This document shows positions 19,301 through 27,524 of a DNA stretch of 64,000 bases, piece by piece (position 1 is the first letter of the stretch; each line of letters opens with the position of its first letter). Source of the DNA: Cyclobacterium sp. SYSU L10401 (GTDB taxonomy: Bacteria > Bacteroidota > Bacteroidia > Cytophagales > Cyclobacteriaceae). The position numbers were made by a program, and so were the translations under genes. The notes under the pieces are model-generated. The model was not told the DNA's origin. It saw only the letters and a program-made list of their open reading frames with translations, and did no database searches. The DNA lies in the NCBI RefSeq assembly GCF_010993705.1, contig NZ_WOFO01000006.1, positions 161,721 to 225,720 on the forward strand, given 5' to 3'.

Positions 19301-19757
19301 GTACTTTAAACGAGACAGATTGCTTATCATAGCTCTTTGTAACACCTGATTTGGCTACTTCAAACTGACTCTCCTCCGACGATCTTCCAGTCCAATACAA
19401 GCCTGCATAAACCACCTGGGTGCAAGAGGGGTCGGCACCGTTTTCATCGGAAAAAACCAGACTAGCTGAGGAAGAGTTGAGGGTTTGGGGGTCATCATCT
19501 GCATCCACATAAACCATGGGGTAGTTATTTTGAAAATTGAGACTGTAATTTTCAAGCGTCAGGTTGGTATTGCCCAGAATGGCAAAATCCCCGTTGATAT
19601 TATAAATATTGGTGCTGGGCCCCTTATCGCCTACCCGGGGTAAAAATGGCTGTACCAACTGTGCATGTAACTGTAAGACAGGCATCAACACCAACAAAAA
19701 AACAAACAGGCAGATTTGTTGGTAAAAATTTGTATAAGATCCCTGTGCAGCAATCAC
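16305..19757 (-). CDS. large type IX-secreted surface protein with CHU_C sorting domain
   Basis: An 1150-residue exported protein starting at GTG (an in-frame stop lies just upstream), with a signal peptide ending near residue 33 (LHAQ). Residues about 40-380 form a beta-rich head with an unassigned fold. About 640-720 is a SprB-like repeat with the typical ISCHGASDG and GTYTVTITDSQSC, and further repeats of this type run to about 960. About 990-1050 is a PKD domain (LWDFGDGSN). About 1060-1150 is the gliding-associated CHU_C type B sorting domain (MPDAFTPGSADGNN, FNKWGEVIF, GTYVYKL). Such domains direct export through the type IX system and attachment to the surface. Binding partner and role (adhesion, motility or polymer capture) are unknown. 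It stands alone between the SulP operon and the peptidase pair. Confidence 0.88.
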   Translation of the reverse strand: MIAAQGSYTNFYQQICLFVFLLVLMPVLQLHAQLVQPFLPRVGDKGPSTNIYNINGDFAILGNTNLTLENYSLNFQNNYPMVYVDADDDPQTLNSSSASLVFSDENGADPSCTQVVYAGLYWTGRSSEESQFEVAKSGVTKSYDKQSVSFKVPGQSEYTTISAQNEQIWFPESYLEQDGLFVGYAEVTDLVKAAGQGEYWLADIALEEGTGGSIGFFGGWGLVVIYENPVMEARDVVVFDGYAYVASYLEDDYFLNLEGFSAVESGDVKVKMGVMGAEGERGGTGDFVEIEKGENTGEFVRLEHESNDTFNFFNSSIFTGGNPRNPDLINNTGMDLAVFELPNENNGIIANGQTKTRIKYATVIDTYVIFNITFSINARQTKLEALNQLISASELNEEVHQVAANEDLTFRLEVRNKGQEPIEDARVEIPLPLLAEFSEVSTHWLDDSGNPQEAFFDASIGPGGTLIWEIGAIPVSNDPEELLGYLEYTLVSPDNCAGPDGFQCETDFSLSGEVTGKNAENNIPFSTPVIQEFSADEDCPSNPNSEPMLFEVLTDGNACSTDDAVLEINLCNVPGEDIPLSEMAGYFPAGVRFYDTFPPDPAAKEYTARNPFPKTNEKQDYVAVLEGDGRCFRPFSINYQDMEALPTVTSAFQGSNISCHGASDGSVLALVEGGIPPYSYQWDDPGNSTSSSLEGLPAGTYTVTITDSQSCTATAAVTLEQPQPLEIQVDDESSVFNLDCGTEDGGIVNFEIRGGSVPVKAELLMIGESGAEESIGDYDFRVNRNFGFDALQAGNYIIKATDTNACTQEISFTVEGPPTLSYTTSVSPLTSCQQAEAAAISIIPDGDPGAYNYLWSNGATTAGIQDLGAGDYSVVISDQFGCSREEQFTIDPIAPTTFSIASASEVICGEPGLRTTFFVELPDGVEATSITWSSGQVTDDGKQMVSSEPGTYTVSLLDDNGCESEQQVQVLPYALDAAFDFFGPDSSTDFFIADEIRFEAQSLGNISTYLWDFGDGSNSVEASPTHRYSRQGNYQVTLEVTDANGCTAMETREISILEFQVRMPDAFTPGSADGNNTHYFPVFAKIGDLEFWVFNKWGEVIFYTDDANSSGWDGAVQGREAMAGTYVYKLQYTAPDGSKQQLSGTFILIR

Positions 19758-19874
19758 TTTGCCTATTCATTGACATTCCAAGAGTCAATTATACAAAGAA
19801 TTATTGAATGAGAGGTAATGCACCTAAAAAAATAAAACTGAAACATAAAACTTCAGGAAATCCTGGTGAACCGA

Positions 19875-20969
19875 TCAATCCCTGAAAAGCTGACTTACTT
19901 TCTCCTTAGGTAGAGCTTTAACTATCCTTCCATTTTTGCCTTTCATATCATCTGCGGCAAAGAGAGAGTTAATGATGGCTTCTTCAGTCGCTTCAATGGC
20001 AGCCAAAAATAAAGGCGTGACCTGATCATTACCCAATACGGCTATTTCTCCGGAAGTTATATGCTGCTCCTTGGTAGTACTGAAAGCCAGTACATAGTCT
20101 CCACTACCATTGGAGGCAATACCTCCTGTTCTTGCCAATCCCATCATCGCCCTTTTGGCGATACGTTCCAGGCTTCGGTGATCCAGCGGTGCATCCGTGG
20201 CTACCACCATCATACAAGAACCATCTGCAGATTCCAGTTGATTTTTAAAGCTATACTGCCCCAGGATTTTACCTACCGGCTGGCCGGCTATTTGTAAAAC
20301 TCCTCCAAAATTACTTTGTACCAATACCCCCACCGTAAATCCTCCCAGGCTCTCGGGAAGTTTTCGGGAAGCAGTACCTATGCCTCCTTTGAAGCCAAAA
20401 CATACAGTACCAGTACCGGCACCCACATTTCCTTCCTTAACAGGACCATCTTTTGCTTTCCTGATGGCTTCCACTACATGCTCAGGCTTCACATGCCTTC
20501 CCCTGATGTCATTTAAATACCCATCGTTTGTTTCTCCCACGACGGCATTTAGTGATCCCACATGCTCATTTCCTTTTAAAAACAACATGTAATCCAGTAT
20601 GCCTTCCATACCTGCGGCCACACTCAGCGTATTGGTAAGAATAATGGGGGACTCCAGATTTCCCAATTCCTGAATCTGGGTGCTCCCAACCAGCTTACCA
20701 AAACCATTCCCTACAAATACTGCTGCCGGGATCTTTTGTTGAAAAAGGTTACCCTGATGGGGCAAAATGGCAGTAACCCCGGTACGGATATTTTCTCCCT
20801 CATTTAAGGTGACCTGACCAACGGCTACACCAGGTACATCTGTAATTGCGTTCCATTCTCCCGGAGCCAGCACACCCAAATTAATGCCCTGATCTCTTGC
20901 ACTGTTCTGAGCCAAAAGCAGCTTGGGGACCATCCCAACCAGTAAAAAGAAGATTAATGTAATACGCAT
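19875..20969 (-). CDS. P1-family (DmpA-like) aminopeptidase
   Basis: Protein of 364 residues with a signal peptide (FFLLVGMVPKLLLAQ, about residues 6-20), so probably periplasmic. It belongs to the DmpA/P1 self-processing hydrolases: the nucleophile motif NGSGDYVLAFS is near residue 288, TVCFGFKGGIGTASR near residue 208 and LVQSNFGG near residue 232. The family makes a precursor that cleaves before the nucleophilic Ser and then hydrolyses D- or L-amino acid amides and beta-peptides. The start is 4 bp after the stop of the upstream MazG-like gene, so they are co-transcribed. Substrate unknown. Confidence 0.87.
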   Translation of the reverse strand: MRITLIFFLLVGMVPKLLLAQNSARDQGINLGVLAPGEWNAITDVPGVAVGQVTLNEGENIRTGVTAILPHQGNLFQQKIPAAVFVGNGFGKLVGSTQIQELGNLESPIILTNTLSVAAGMEGILDYMLFLKGNEHVGSLNAVVGETNDGYLNDIRGRHVKPEHVVEAIRKAKDGPVKEGNVGAGTGTVCFGFKGGIGTASRKLPESLGGFTVGVLVQSNFGGVLQIAGQPVGKILGQYSFKNQLESADGSCMMVVATDAPLDHRSLERIAKRAMMGLARTGGIASNGSGDYVLAFSTTKEQHITSGEIAVLGNDQVTPLFLAAIEATEEAIINSLFAADDMKGKNGRIVKALPKEKVSQLFRD

Positions 20970-20973
20970 CTTT

Positions 20974-21444
20974 TCAGGGGTTTTGCAAAATGGATTCCAA
21001 ATCTGCCGGTGAGTAATGAATGGATTTTAGGGTCTTATTATCAGCACTTCTGTAGACCAGGTAAGTGCCCTGATCACAGACAAAATAGCAATCTATCCCT
21101 TTGTTTTGGTAATGGTTTACGGTTTCCATCGCTTCCGCTTCTTTATTGCAGGCCTTGCTCATGTTTGATCGCTGGACTTCCTCAAACAACGCTTGAAATT
21201 TATCTCCAAGGCCAAATTCCAGGATGGCTCCAGATAGCACATATTGAATATCGCATAAAGCATCGGCTACCTCTGTGAGATCCTGCTTGTCAATGGCTTC
21301 CTTTAATTCCTGCAATTCTTCAGCGATCAAGTCCACCCGGAGTTGACACCTGGAAGGAGAGGGGATGCGGGGTTCAGCTAAAACAGGGTGCTTAAAGGTC
21401 TGGTGGAATCTGGCTACAGCAGACAGGCATTGTGGTTCTTTCAT
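20974..21444 (-). CDS. MazG-like / all-alpha NTP pyrophosphohydrolase family protein
   Basis: A 156-residue cytoplasmic protein. Residues about 30-95 show the metal-binding helices of all-alpha NTP pyrophosphatases: EELQELKEA near residue 42 and EVADALCDIQY near residue 57, the ExxE...ExxD pattern. Such enzymes split non-canonical or excess nucleoside triphosphates to monophosphates. The C-terminal segment (about 105-156), with YFVCDQGTYLVYRSADNKTL, is an extra region common in Bacteroidota and phage homologues. It precedes the P1 peptidase by 4 bp. The nucleotide substrate is not known, and a link between the two functions is not evident. Confidence 0.8.
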   Translation of the reverse strand: MKEPQCLSAVARFHQTFKHPVLAEPRIPSPSRCQLRVDLIAEELQELKEAIDKQDLTEVADALCDIQYVLSGAILEFGLGDKFQALFEEVQRSNMSKACNKEAEAMETVNHYQNKGIDCYFVCDQGTYLVYRSADNKTLKSIHYSPADLESILQNP

Positions 21445-21471
21445 TTGTCGTTAGCGTATGTCTTTCCAAAT

Positions 21472-21501
21472 AAAAAAAGAGCCTGCTTAAGAAGCAAGCC
21501 C
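21472..21501 (-). terminator. rho-independent terminator
   Basis: On the minus strand, GGGCTTGCT (21501-21493) pairs with AGCAGGCTC (21487-21479) across a five-base loop, with nine pairs including two G-U, followed by seven T (21478-21472). It lies just after the lipoprotein gene that ends at 21527. The complementary strand also has A/T tails, so it may act in both directions. Confidence 0.8.
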
Positions 21502-21526
21502 TTTTAAATTTAAAACCTTTTTTTGG

Positions 21527-22288
21527 TTAGGATTTCCTTTCGAATTTAACCGATGATTCCAGGTTACCTTCTATTTTGCTGTACAAACTGGAATTGCCAT
21601 CCACATCACCGGGTCCAATCTCTATTATTCCATCGGAATTTCCATCTACGGCAGCCTCAAAATCTACTCCCTGGAACAAATCTTCCAAATCAAAGACCAG
21701 CAACAGTTCCGTGTTTTCATTGACCTCATGTCCCTCATCATTTTCCGCCATGGCCCTGATTTCACTTTCCACATCCATCCAAATCTGGCTGGTTTCTCCG
21801 TTAATTTCTCCATTTATCCACAGGGATTTTCCATACATGGGATCATCATTGTCCACTGAGGTATTGGTATACAATTCAAATTGAATTTCCTGATAGTTGC
21901 CTTTTGGCGTGTTTCCTTCGCCGATAGCAGAAACCCTGGCCTGTCCATCACTGATCAACACCAGCGTTTGGGGTTCCCCGGAAGCAGCACCAAGCGCTGT
22001 ATTTACATTAGATTTCAAGATTATACTGCCCAGGTCTATGCCGGCTACTATATCTGCTTCAGCAGCATATTTCATCTCCATATCTTTCGTACCTACTTGA
22101 AATGCCGACACTACCATGGCATTTAGCATGCTTCTGGCTCCCGGATCCGAAGCTGCAGATTGCCTCGCTGTGGATTGTAGCTGTACTTCTTCCTGATTTT
22201 CCGGTGGATTGTTTTCTTCTTCCGTTTGGCACGAAACCAACAACAGAAAAATTCCTAAACAAAGTCCGGAGGTAGTCAATTTCTTCAT
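21527..22288 (-). CDS. hypothetical lipoprotein
   Basis: I do not recognise the family. The protein has 253 residues from ATG at 22288 (MKKLTTSG), the start that places the lipobox LLVSC normally; an ATG four codons upstream (22300) is possible. The cysteine near residue 20 would be lipidated and acidic residues follow, which in Bacteroidota can mark surface export. The mature part is rich in acidic residues and beta-strand-like stretches, with a repeated DGNSDGIIEIGPGDVDGNSS-like acidic loop near residue 225 that could bind calcium. It is a single-gene unit closed by a strong terminator. Confidence 0.65.
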   Translation of the reverse strand: MKKLTTSGLCLGIFLLLVSCQTEEENNPPENQEEVQLQSTARQSAASDPGARSMLNAMVVSAFQVGTKDMEMKYAAEADIVAGIDLGSIILKSNVNTALGAASGEPQTLVLISDGQARVSAIGEGNTPKGNYQEIQFELYTNTSVDNDDPMYGKSLWINGEINGETSQIWMDVESEIRAMAENDEGHEVNENTELLLVFDLEDLFQGVDFEAAVDGNSDGIIEIGPGDVDGNSSLYSKIEGNLESSVKFERKS

Positions 22289-22760
22289 TGTGATTAGCAT
22301 AATAAATTGGTTTGGTTCGGGTTTCCAACAGGCAAGGTATATGCCAAAAATTATATCAACAGCGTGATAATAGATGTAAATGGCTTATTTTAAGTGATTA
22401 ATAAATTTTAATTTTCAAAAAGGCTAATCCTGAGTTTGGCACTTCCGGGCCTCTATTCCTGATTGTTTCAGGAAAAATTCTACAAATTGAGGTTGTCCTA
22501 CAAGTAGTATATCCAACGGACATCAGGGCGTTATACATGTCTTTATTTAAGATTCCATTTTCCAATCCTCAAACATGCATTCCAAAACATCCGTACTTTC
22601 CCCGGGAAATTCCATAGTTAATTGAATATAAACCCGAAATTTCGGACAAGATGATTATTTTTGTATTTCATGCTGATATTGGTGAGGTTTTTGATGCAGT
22701 AAGCGCACCAAACCTGTTTCCTTTAAGTTAGTTATCAGGATGTAACTTGTTTAGCTTCAA
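22289..22760. other. 472-bp divergent intergenic region
   Basis: Gene-free stretch between the minus-strand lipoprotein and dapF. It must hold both promoters. On the plus strand TATTTTTG at 22656-22663 matches the Bacteroidota -7 box TAnnTTTG, and a perfect 12-bp palindrome CCGAAATTTCGG (22634-22645) sits where the -33 element would be. I see no RNA gene or conserved frame in the remainder. Confidence 0.4.
22634..22663 (+). promoter_or_regulatory. candidate dapF-secA promoter with palindromic operator-like site
   Basis: Palindrome CCGAAATTTCGG (22634-22645) followed after 10 bp by the -7-like box TATTTTTG (22656-22663), about 97 bp before the dapF ATG. There is no clear TTTG at -33, which a bound activator could replace. 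Confidence 0.3.
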
Positions 22761-23573
22761 ATGGATATCAAATTTTATAAATACCAGGGTACAGGAAATG
22801 ATTTCATCATGTTGGATGGAAGGGAATATTCACTTGGAGAGGATGCTATCCACCAAATAAAGTTCCTTTGCCATAGAAAATTTGGAATCGGGGCAGATGG
22901 TCTGATCATTCTCCAGGAAAAAGAGGGGTATGATTTTGAAATGTGCTACTATAATGCGGATGGAAGCCAAAGCATGTGTGGCAATGGTGCCAGGTGTGCC
23001 GTCGCTTTTGCCGCCTTTTTGGGTATCATTTCGGAAAAAACCGTTTTCCTTGCCATAGATGGCCCGCACCATGCCCGCATTTCAGGCGATTGGGTGGAAT
23101 TGGAAATGGGGGATGTACAGAAGGTCCAGCCTGTGGGAGAGGATTTTTTTGTGGATACCGGATCTCCTCATCATATCGTTTTTGTGGACCAACTGCAGCA
23201 GTTTGATGTGTTGGGTAGGGGCAAAAAAATCCGGCATGATGTGCAAAGATACCCCAAAGGCACCAATGTGAATTTTGTGCAAGGGCTAGCAAAAAATCAC
23301 ATTCAAGTCAGAACCTTCGAACGTGGGGTGGAAGATGAAACCCTTTCCTGTGGAACCGGTGTGACCGCCTGCGCTTTGGTATATGGTGCACAACAGCAAC
23401 AAAATTCAATAAAAATTACCACCTTGGGAGGAAACCTTGAAGTACGGTTTAACGAAGATAATAATGGTGGATTCAAAAACATCATTCTGGCAGGACCTGC
23501 CAGGCAAGTATTTTCAGGAAATATTGCATTAATTCCTGAGGTCAAAGAAAAAGAAAATTTAGGACAGCGATAA
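22761..23573 (+). CDS. dapF: diaminopimelate epimerase
   Basis: Enzyme of 270 residues that interconverts LL- and meso-diaminopimelate in lysine and peptidoglycan synthesis. The two catalytic cysteines are in MCGNGARC near residue 73 and SCGTGVTAC near residue 197, and the substrate-binding GTGNDFI is at the N-terminus (about residue 11). Length is normal. It is followed after 13 bp by secA. There is no diaminopimelate pathway neighbour. Confidence 0.96.
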   Translation: MDIKFYKYQGTGNDFIMLDGREYSLGEDAIHQIKFLCHRKFGIGADGLIILQEKEGYDFEMCYYNADGSQSMCGNGARCAVAFAAFLGIISEKTVFLAIDGPHHARISGDWVELEMGDVQKVQPVGEDFFVDTGSPHHIVFVDQLQQFDVLGRGKKIRHDVQRYPKGTNVNFVQGLAKNHIQVRTFERGVEDETLSCGTGVTACALVYGAQQQQNSIKITTLGGNLEVRFNEDNNGGFKNIILAGPARQVFSGNIALIPEVKEKENLGQR

Positions 23574-23586
23574 AGAATTTACATAT

Positions 23587-26500
23587 ATGATAGAAGCAAT
23601 AGCAAAGGGGTTGGCAAAAGTTTTTGGTACAAAATCTGACCGTGACATCAAAACCTTGAGCCCAGCGGTGGCGCTGATCAATTCCGCCTATGATCAACTG
23701 TCATCTGTTTCGGATGATGAATTGAGAAATGAAACCAAAAGCATCAGAAATACTATAGACGAAGACCTCAAGGAGTTTGATGATAAAATTGCCCAATTGA
23801 GACAAGAGATTGATTCGCTTAATCCGGATCAGGTACAGGCAAAAGATGCCTTGTTTAATGATATAGATAAAGTAGAAAAAGACCGGGACGAGGCTCTTGA
23901 AGTCAGCCTTGAAAAGGTACTGCCGCGTGCATTTGCTGTGATTAAAGAAACAGCCCGCCGACTCAAGGAAAACAAACAACTGAAGGTTACTGCCACGGAA
24001 ACTGACCAGGAAATGGCAGCATCCAAGTCCTATGTGGAGTTGGAAGGAGAACATGCCATCTGGCACAACAAGTGGACGGCAGCTGGGGTGGAAGTCACCT
24101 GGGACATGCTGCATTATGATGTACAGCTTTTGGGTGGTGTTGCCTTGCACAGGGGCAACATTGCAGAGATGGCAACCGGTGAAGGTAAAACCCTGGTTTC
24201 AACACTTCCGGCCTACCTCAATGCACTTTCCGGAAGAGGCGTCCATATCGTTACAGTAAACGATTACCTGGCAAAAAGAGACTCCGAGTGGAATGCGCCA
24301 TTGTTTGAGTTTCATGGATTAAAGGTAGATTGTATCGACAAGTATCCACCCAATTCGGAAGGCAGAAAAAAAGCCTATCAATGTGATGTGGTATATGGCA
24401 CCAATAATGAGTTTGGATTTGACTACCTGAGGGATAACATGGCCAGAGATGCCAAGGATCTGGTACAGGGAAAACACCATTTTGCCATGATTGATGAGGT
24501 TGACTCCGTTTTGATAGATGATGCGAGGACGCCACTGATCATTTCCGGTCCGATTCCAAAGGGAGATCAGCACGAGTTTTATGATATGAAGCCCCGGGTA
24601 TCTACTCTGGTGGATGAACAAAGGAAACTGGTTCAAAACTTCCTTACCGAAGCCAAAAAACTCATCAAGGAGGGTAAGGAAAAGGAAGGCGGATTGGCCT
24701 TATTCAGGGCATTCCGGGGACTTCCCAAATACAAGCCATTGATCAAGTACCTTTCCGAACCAGGTATCAGGGTTATCCTTCAGAAAACAGAGAACTTTTA
24801 CCTGCAGGATAATAAGCGCAACATGCCTGAGGCGGATGAACCCTTATTGTTTACCATCGATGAAAAATCCAACAGTGTAGACCTGACAGACAATGGCATT
24901 GAAACCATTACCAGAAAAAATGAAAATGCAAGCTTCTTTATCCTTCCGGATATAGGTAGCGAAATTGCCGACCTGGAAAAAGACGAGGCAATAGATGACA
25001 AGGAAAAGCTGATAAGAAAAGAAGAACTGATCAAGGATTACGGGGTAAAGGCGCAACGAATTCATACGGTCAATCAGCTGCTCAAGGCCTATTGCATGTT
25101 TGAAAAAGACACCGAATACATTTTGGTAGATGGCAAAGTGAAAATTGTGGATGAGCAGACAGGTCGGGTCATGGAAGGAAGAAGGTATTCTGACGGCTTG
25201 CACCAGGCAATAGAGGCCAAGGAAAATGTAAAAGTAGAAGATGCTACGCAAACCTATGCGACCATCACCTTGCAGAATTATTTCCGGATGTACCACAAAC
25301 TTTCCGGCATGACCGGTACAGCAGAAACCGAAGCCGGAGAGTTCTGGGAAATTTACAAGTTGGATGTAATTGTCATACCAACCAATAAACCCATACAGCG
25401 ACAAGACCGCGAGGACAAAGTATATAAGACCGTTCGGGAAAAATTCAATGCTGTTGTTGATGAAATCAATGAACTGACAGATGCCAACAGGCCTGTATTG
25501 GTGGGTACCACATCCGTAGAAATTTCAGAATTGCTCAGCCGGATGCTGACCATCCGGAAAATCAAACACCAGGTCCTGAATGCCAAGCAACACGCCCGGG
25601 AAGCAGATGTGGTAGCAGAAGCGGGCAAACCCAAAACCGTCACCATTGCCACCAACATGGCCGGTAGAGGTACAGATATCAAACTTACCCCTGAATCCAA
25701 ACAGGCCGGCGGCCTGGCAATCATCGGTACCGAGAGGCACGAATCCCGAAGGGTAGACCGACAGCTAAGGGGTAGATCCGGCCGGCAGGGAGACCCCGGT
25801 TCCACCCAGTTTTTTGTATCCCTGGAAGATAACCTGATGCGCCTTTTTGGCTCAGAAAGAATAGCCAAACTTATGGACCGCATGGGCTTGGAAGAAGGGG
25901 AAGTGATCCAACATTCCATGATTACCAAATCCATTGAAAGGGCACAGCGTAAAGTGGAAGAAAACAACTTCGGAGTAAGGAAGAGACTGTTGGAATACGA
26001 TGATGTAATGAACAGCCAACGGGAAGTCGTTTACCGAAGAAGAAAAAATGCTTTGATCGGCGACCGTCTGGAGCTTGATATCCTGAACATCATGTATGAT
26101 GTTGCGGAGGATTTGATTGAAATGGCCAAGGCTACTGAAGACCTGGAAAACCTGAGAATGAATATTTTCAGTTCATTGGGACTGGATTACCAGTTTACCG
26201 AAACGGACCTCAAAGAAAAAGATGTCGCCAGCCTGACCAAAATCCTTTTCAATGCAGCTTACGAAAATTACATCAAGAAAAACCAGAACATTCTGGAAAG
26301 GGCCATGCCTATCCTCAAGGATGTGCATAAAAACAGGGGAGCTACGGTAAAAGAAATCATGGTTCCCATCTCCGATGGCATCAAACAGATAGGAGTAGTC
26401 ATCAACCTGGAGTCCACCATAAGCAACGAGGGCAGAGACCTGATCAGGGCTGTGGAAAAGACGGTGACCCTGGCCATTATAGATCAAAACTGGAAAGAGC

Positions 26501-26967
26501 ATCTCAGGGACATGGACGATTTGAAGCAGTCGGTACAAAATGCGGTGTATGAACAAAAAGACCCTCTATTGATTTATAAATTCGAGGCTTTTGAAATGTT
26601 TAAACGCTTCCTGGGTAAACTGAATGATGATATCGTTTCCTTTATTTCCAAATCCGATCTCCCCAAACAAGATCCGGAACAAGTAAAGGCGGCTCAGGCG
26701 CAGAAAAAGGCAGAACCCCGTGTGACCGCTTCAAAAGAAGAGGTGGCCAGCAGCCTGGGAAACCCGGGGGGACGAAGAGCCGCCATCGCCAATAGTCGGG
26801 CCACAGCCAGCAGGGAACCGGTAAAGCCCAGAAAATCAGAAAAAACCTATGGGCGAAATGACAAGGTGTCTGTCAAGTATGTGGATGGCAAAATCAAAAA
26901 AGACGTAAAATATAAAAGCGTGGAACAGGATATTTCTGAAGCAAAATGTGTGGTAATAGAAGATTAA
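23587..26967 (+). CDS. secA: preprotein translocase ATPase SecA
   Basis: Motor ATPase of the Sec export pathway, 1126 residues, long as usual for Bacteroidota because of inserts in the N-terminal region. Walker A is ATGEGKT near residue 198, Walker B region DEVDSVLIDDARTPLI near residue 304, the second ATPase half has TNMAGRGTDIK near residue 693 and RGRSGRQGDPG near residue 727. The C-terminal tail (about 1035-1126) is charged and lacks the SEC-C zinc motif, also normal in this phylum. It is co-transcribed with dapF and the SPOR-like lipoprotein gene, which starts 11 bp after the stop. Confidence 0.97.
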   Translation: MIEAIAKGLAKVFGTKSDRDIKTLSPAVALINSAYDQLSSVSDDELRNETKSIRNTIDEDLKEFDDKIAQLRQEIDSLNPDQVQAKDALFNDIDKVEKDRDEALEVSLEKVLPRAFAVIKETARRLKENKQLKVTATETDQEMAASKSYVELEGEHAIWHNKWTAAGVEVTWDMLHYDVQLLGGVALHRGNIAEMATGEGKTLVSTLPAYLNALSGRGVHIVTVNDYLAKRDSEWNAPLFEFHGLKVDCIDKYPPNSEGRKKAYQCDVVYGTNNEFGFDYLRDNMARDAKDLVQGKHHFAMIDEVDSVLIDDARTPLIISGPIPKGDQHEFYDMKPRVSTLVDEQRKLVQNFLTEAKKLIKEGKEKEGGLALFRAFRGLPKYKPLIKYLSEPGIRVILQKTENFYLQDNKRNMPEADEPLLFTIDEKSNSVDLTDNGIETITRKNENASFFILPDIGSEIADLEKDEAIDDKEKLIRKEELIKDYGVKAQRIHTVNQLLKAYCMFEKDTEYILVDGKVKIVDEQTGRVMEGRRYSDGLHQAIEAKENVKVEDATQTYATITLQNYFRMYHKLSGMTGTAETEAGEFWEIYKLDVIVIPTNKPIQRQDREDKVYKTVREKFNAVVDEINELTDANRPVLVGTTSVEISELLSRMLTIRKIKHQVLNAKQHAREADVVAEAGKPKTVTIATNMAGRGTDIKLTPESKQAGGLAIIGTERHESRRVDRQLRGRSGRQGDPGSTQFFVSLEDNLMRLFGSERIAKLMDRMGLEEGEVIQHSMITKSIERAQRKVEENNFGVRKRLLEYDDVMNSQREVVYRRRKNALIGDRLELDILNIMYDVAEDLIEMAKATEDLENLRMNIFSSLGLDYQFTETDLKEKDVASLTKILFNAAYENYIKKNQNILERAMPILKDVHKNRGATVKEIMVPISDGIKQIGVVINLESTISNEGRDLIRAVEKTVTLAIIDQNWKEHLRDMDDLKQSVQNAVYEQKDPLLIYKFEAFEMFKRFLGKLNDDIVSFISKSDLPKQDPEQVKAAQAQKKAEPRVTASKEEVASSLGNPGGRRAAIANSRATASREPVKPRKSEKTYGRNDKVSVKYVDGKIKKDVKYKSVEQDISEAKCVVIED

Positions 26968-26978
26968 ATCCCTACATC

Positions 26979-27524
26979 ATGTTAAAAAAAACAAGCATCT
27001 ATTTATTATCACTGTTGCTTTTTAGTAGTTGCGGCATCATCAATATACGCAAAACAGGAGACACAGCCGATAAGTTTGACAATTATACGGAAGACCTTAC
27101 CGGCTCCAGGATACAATTTGAGGATTTGCCTGTTCCTAGTTTTTCTTCTTCTGCTGTTGATAATTCAGGCCCCATCAATCAGGATCTGGAGCGCAGAATT
27201 GGCCAAATCACAGAGGAAAACGATAAAGAAAAATTCGTTAATGGGTTTACCATTTTAATCTACAGCGGTGCAGATAGGGAAAGAGCGTTTGAGGTTAGAA
27301 ATGAGGTCTATTCAGAATTTCCTGATATTCAAACCTATATGGAATATAACCAACCCAGGTACCTGGTCAAGGTAGGCCGCTACATCAATAAAATTGAAGC
27401 CCTGGCTACCTATGAAAAAATGAATGAAAATTTTCCAAGCTCCCGGATCACTCCAGATCGTTTTTTGAAGAACCGGGAGAAAGAGGAAAAGAAAGAAGAA
27501 AACTTAGAGGATGCTGAAAAATAA
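26979..27524 (+). CDS. lipoprotein with SPOR-like domain
   Basis: Protein of 181 residues from ATG at 26979 (MLKKTS); the frame extends further upstream into secA but the lipobox fixes this start. Lipidation is expected at the Cys in LLLFSSCG near residue 18. Residues about 90-165 (FTILIYSGADRERAFEVRNE, then LVKVGRYINKIEALATYE) resemble a SPOR domain, which binds glycan strands of peptidoglycan stripped of peptides. The C-terminus is a highly charged KEEKKEEN-type tail. It overlaps the following peptidase gene by 14 bp. A cell-envelope role is inferred. Confidence 0.75.
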   Translation: MLKKTSIYLLSLLLFSSCGIINIRKTGDTADKFDNYTEDLTGSRIQFEDLPVPSFSSSAVDNSGPINQDLERRIGQITEENDKEKFVNGFTILIYSGADRERAFEVRNEVYSEFPDIQTYMEYNQPRYLVKVGRYINKIEALATYEKMNENFPSSRITPDRFLKNREKEEKKEENLEDAEK

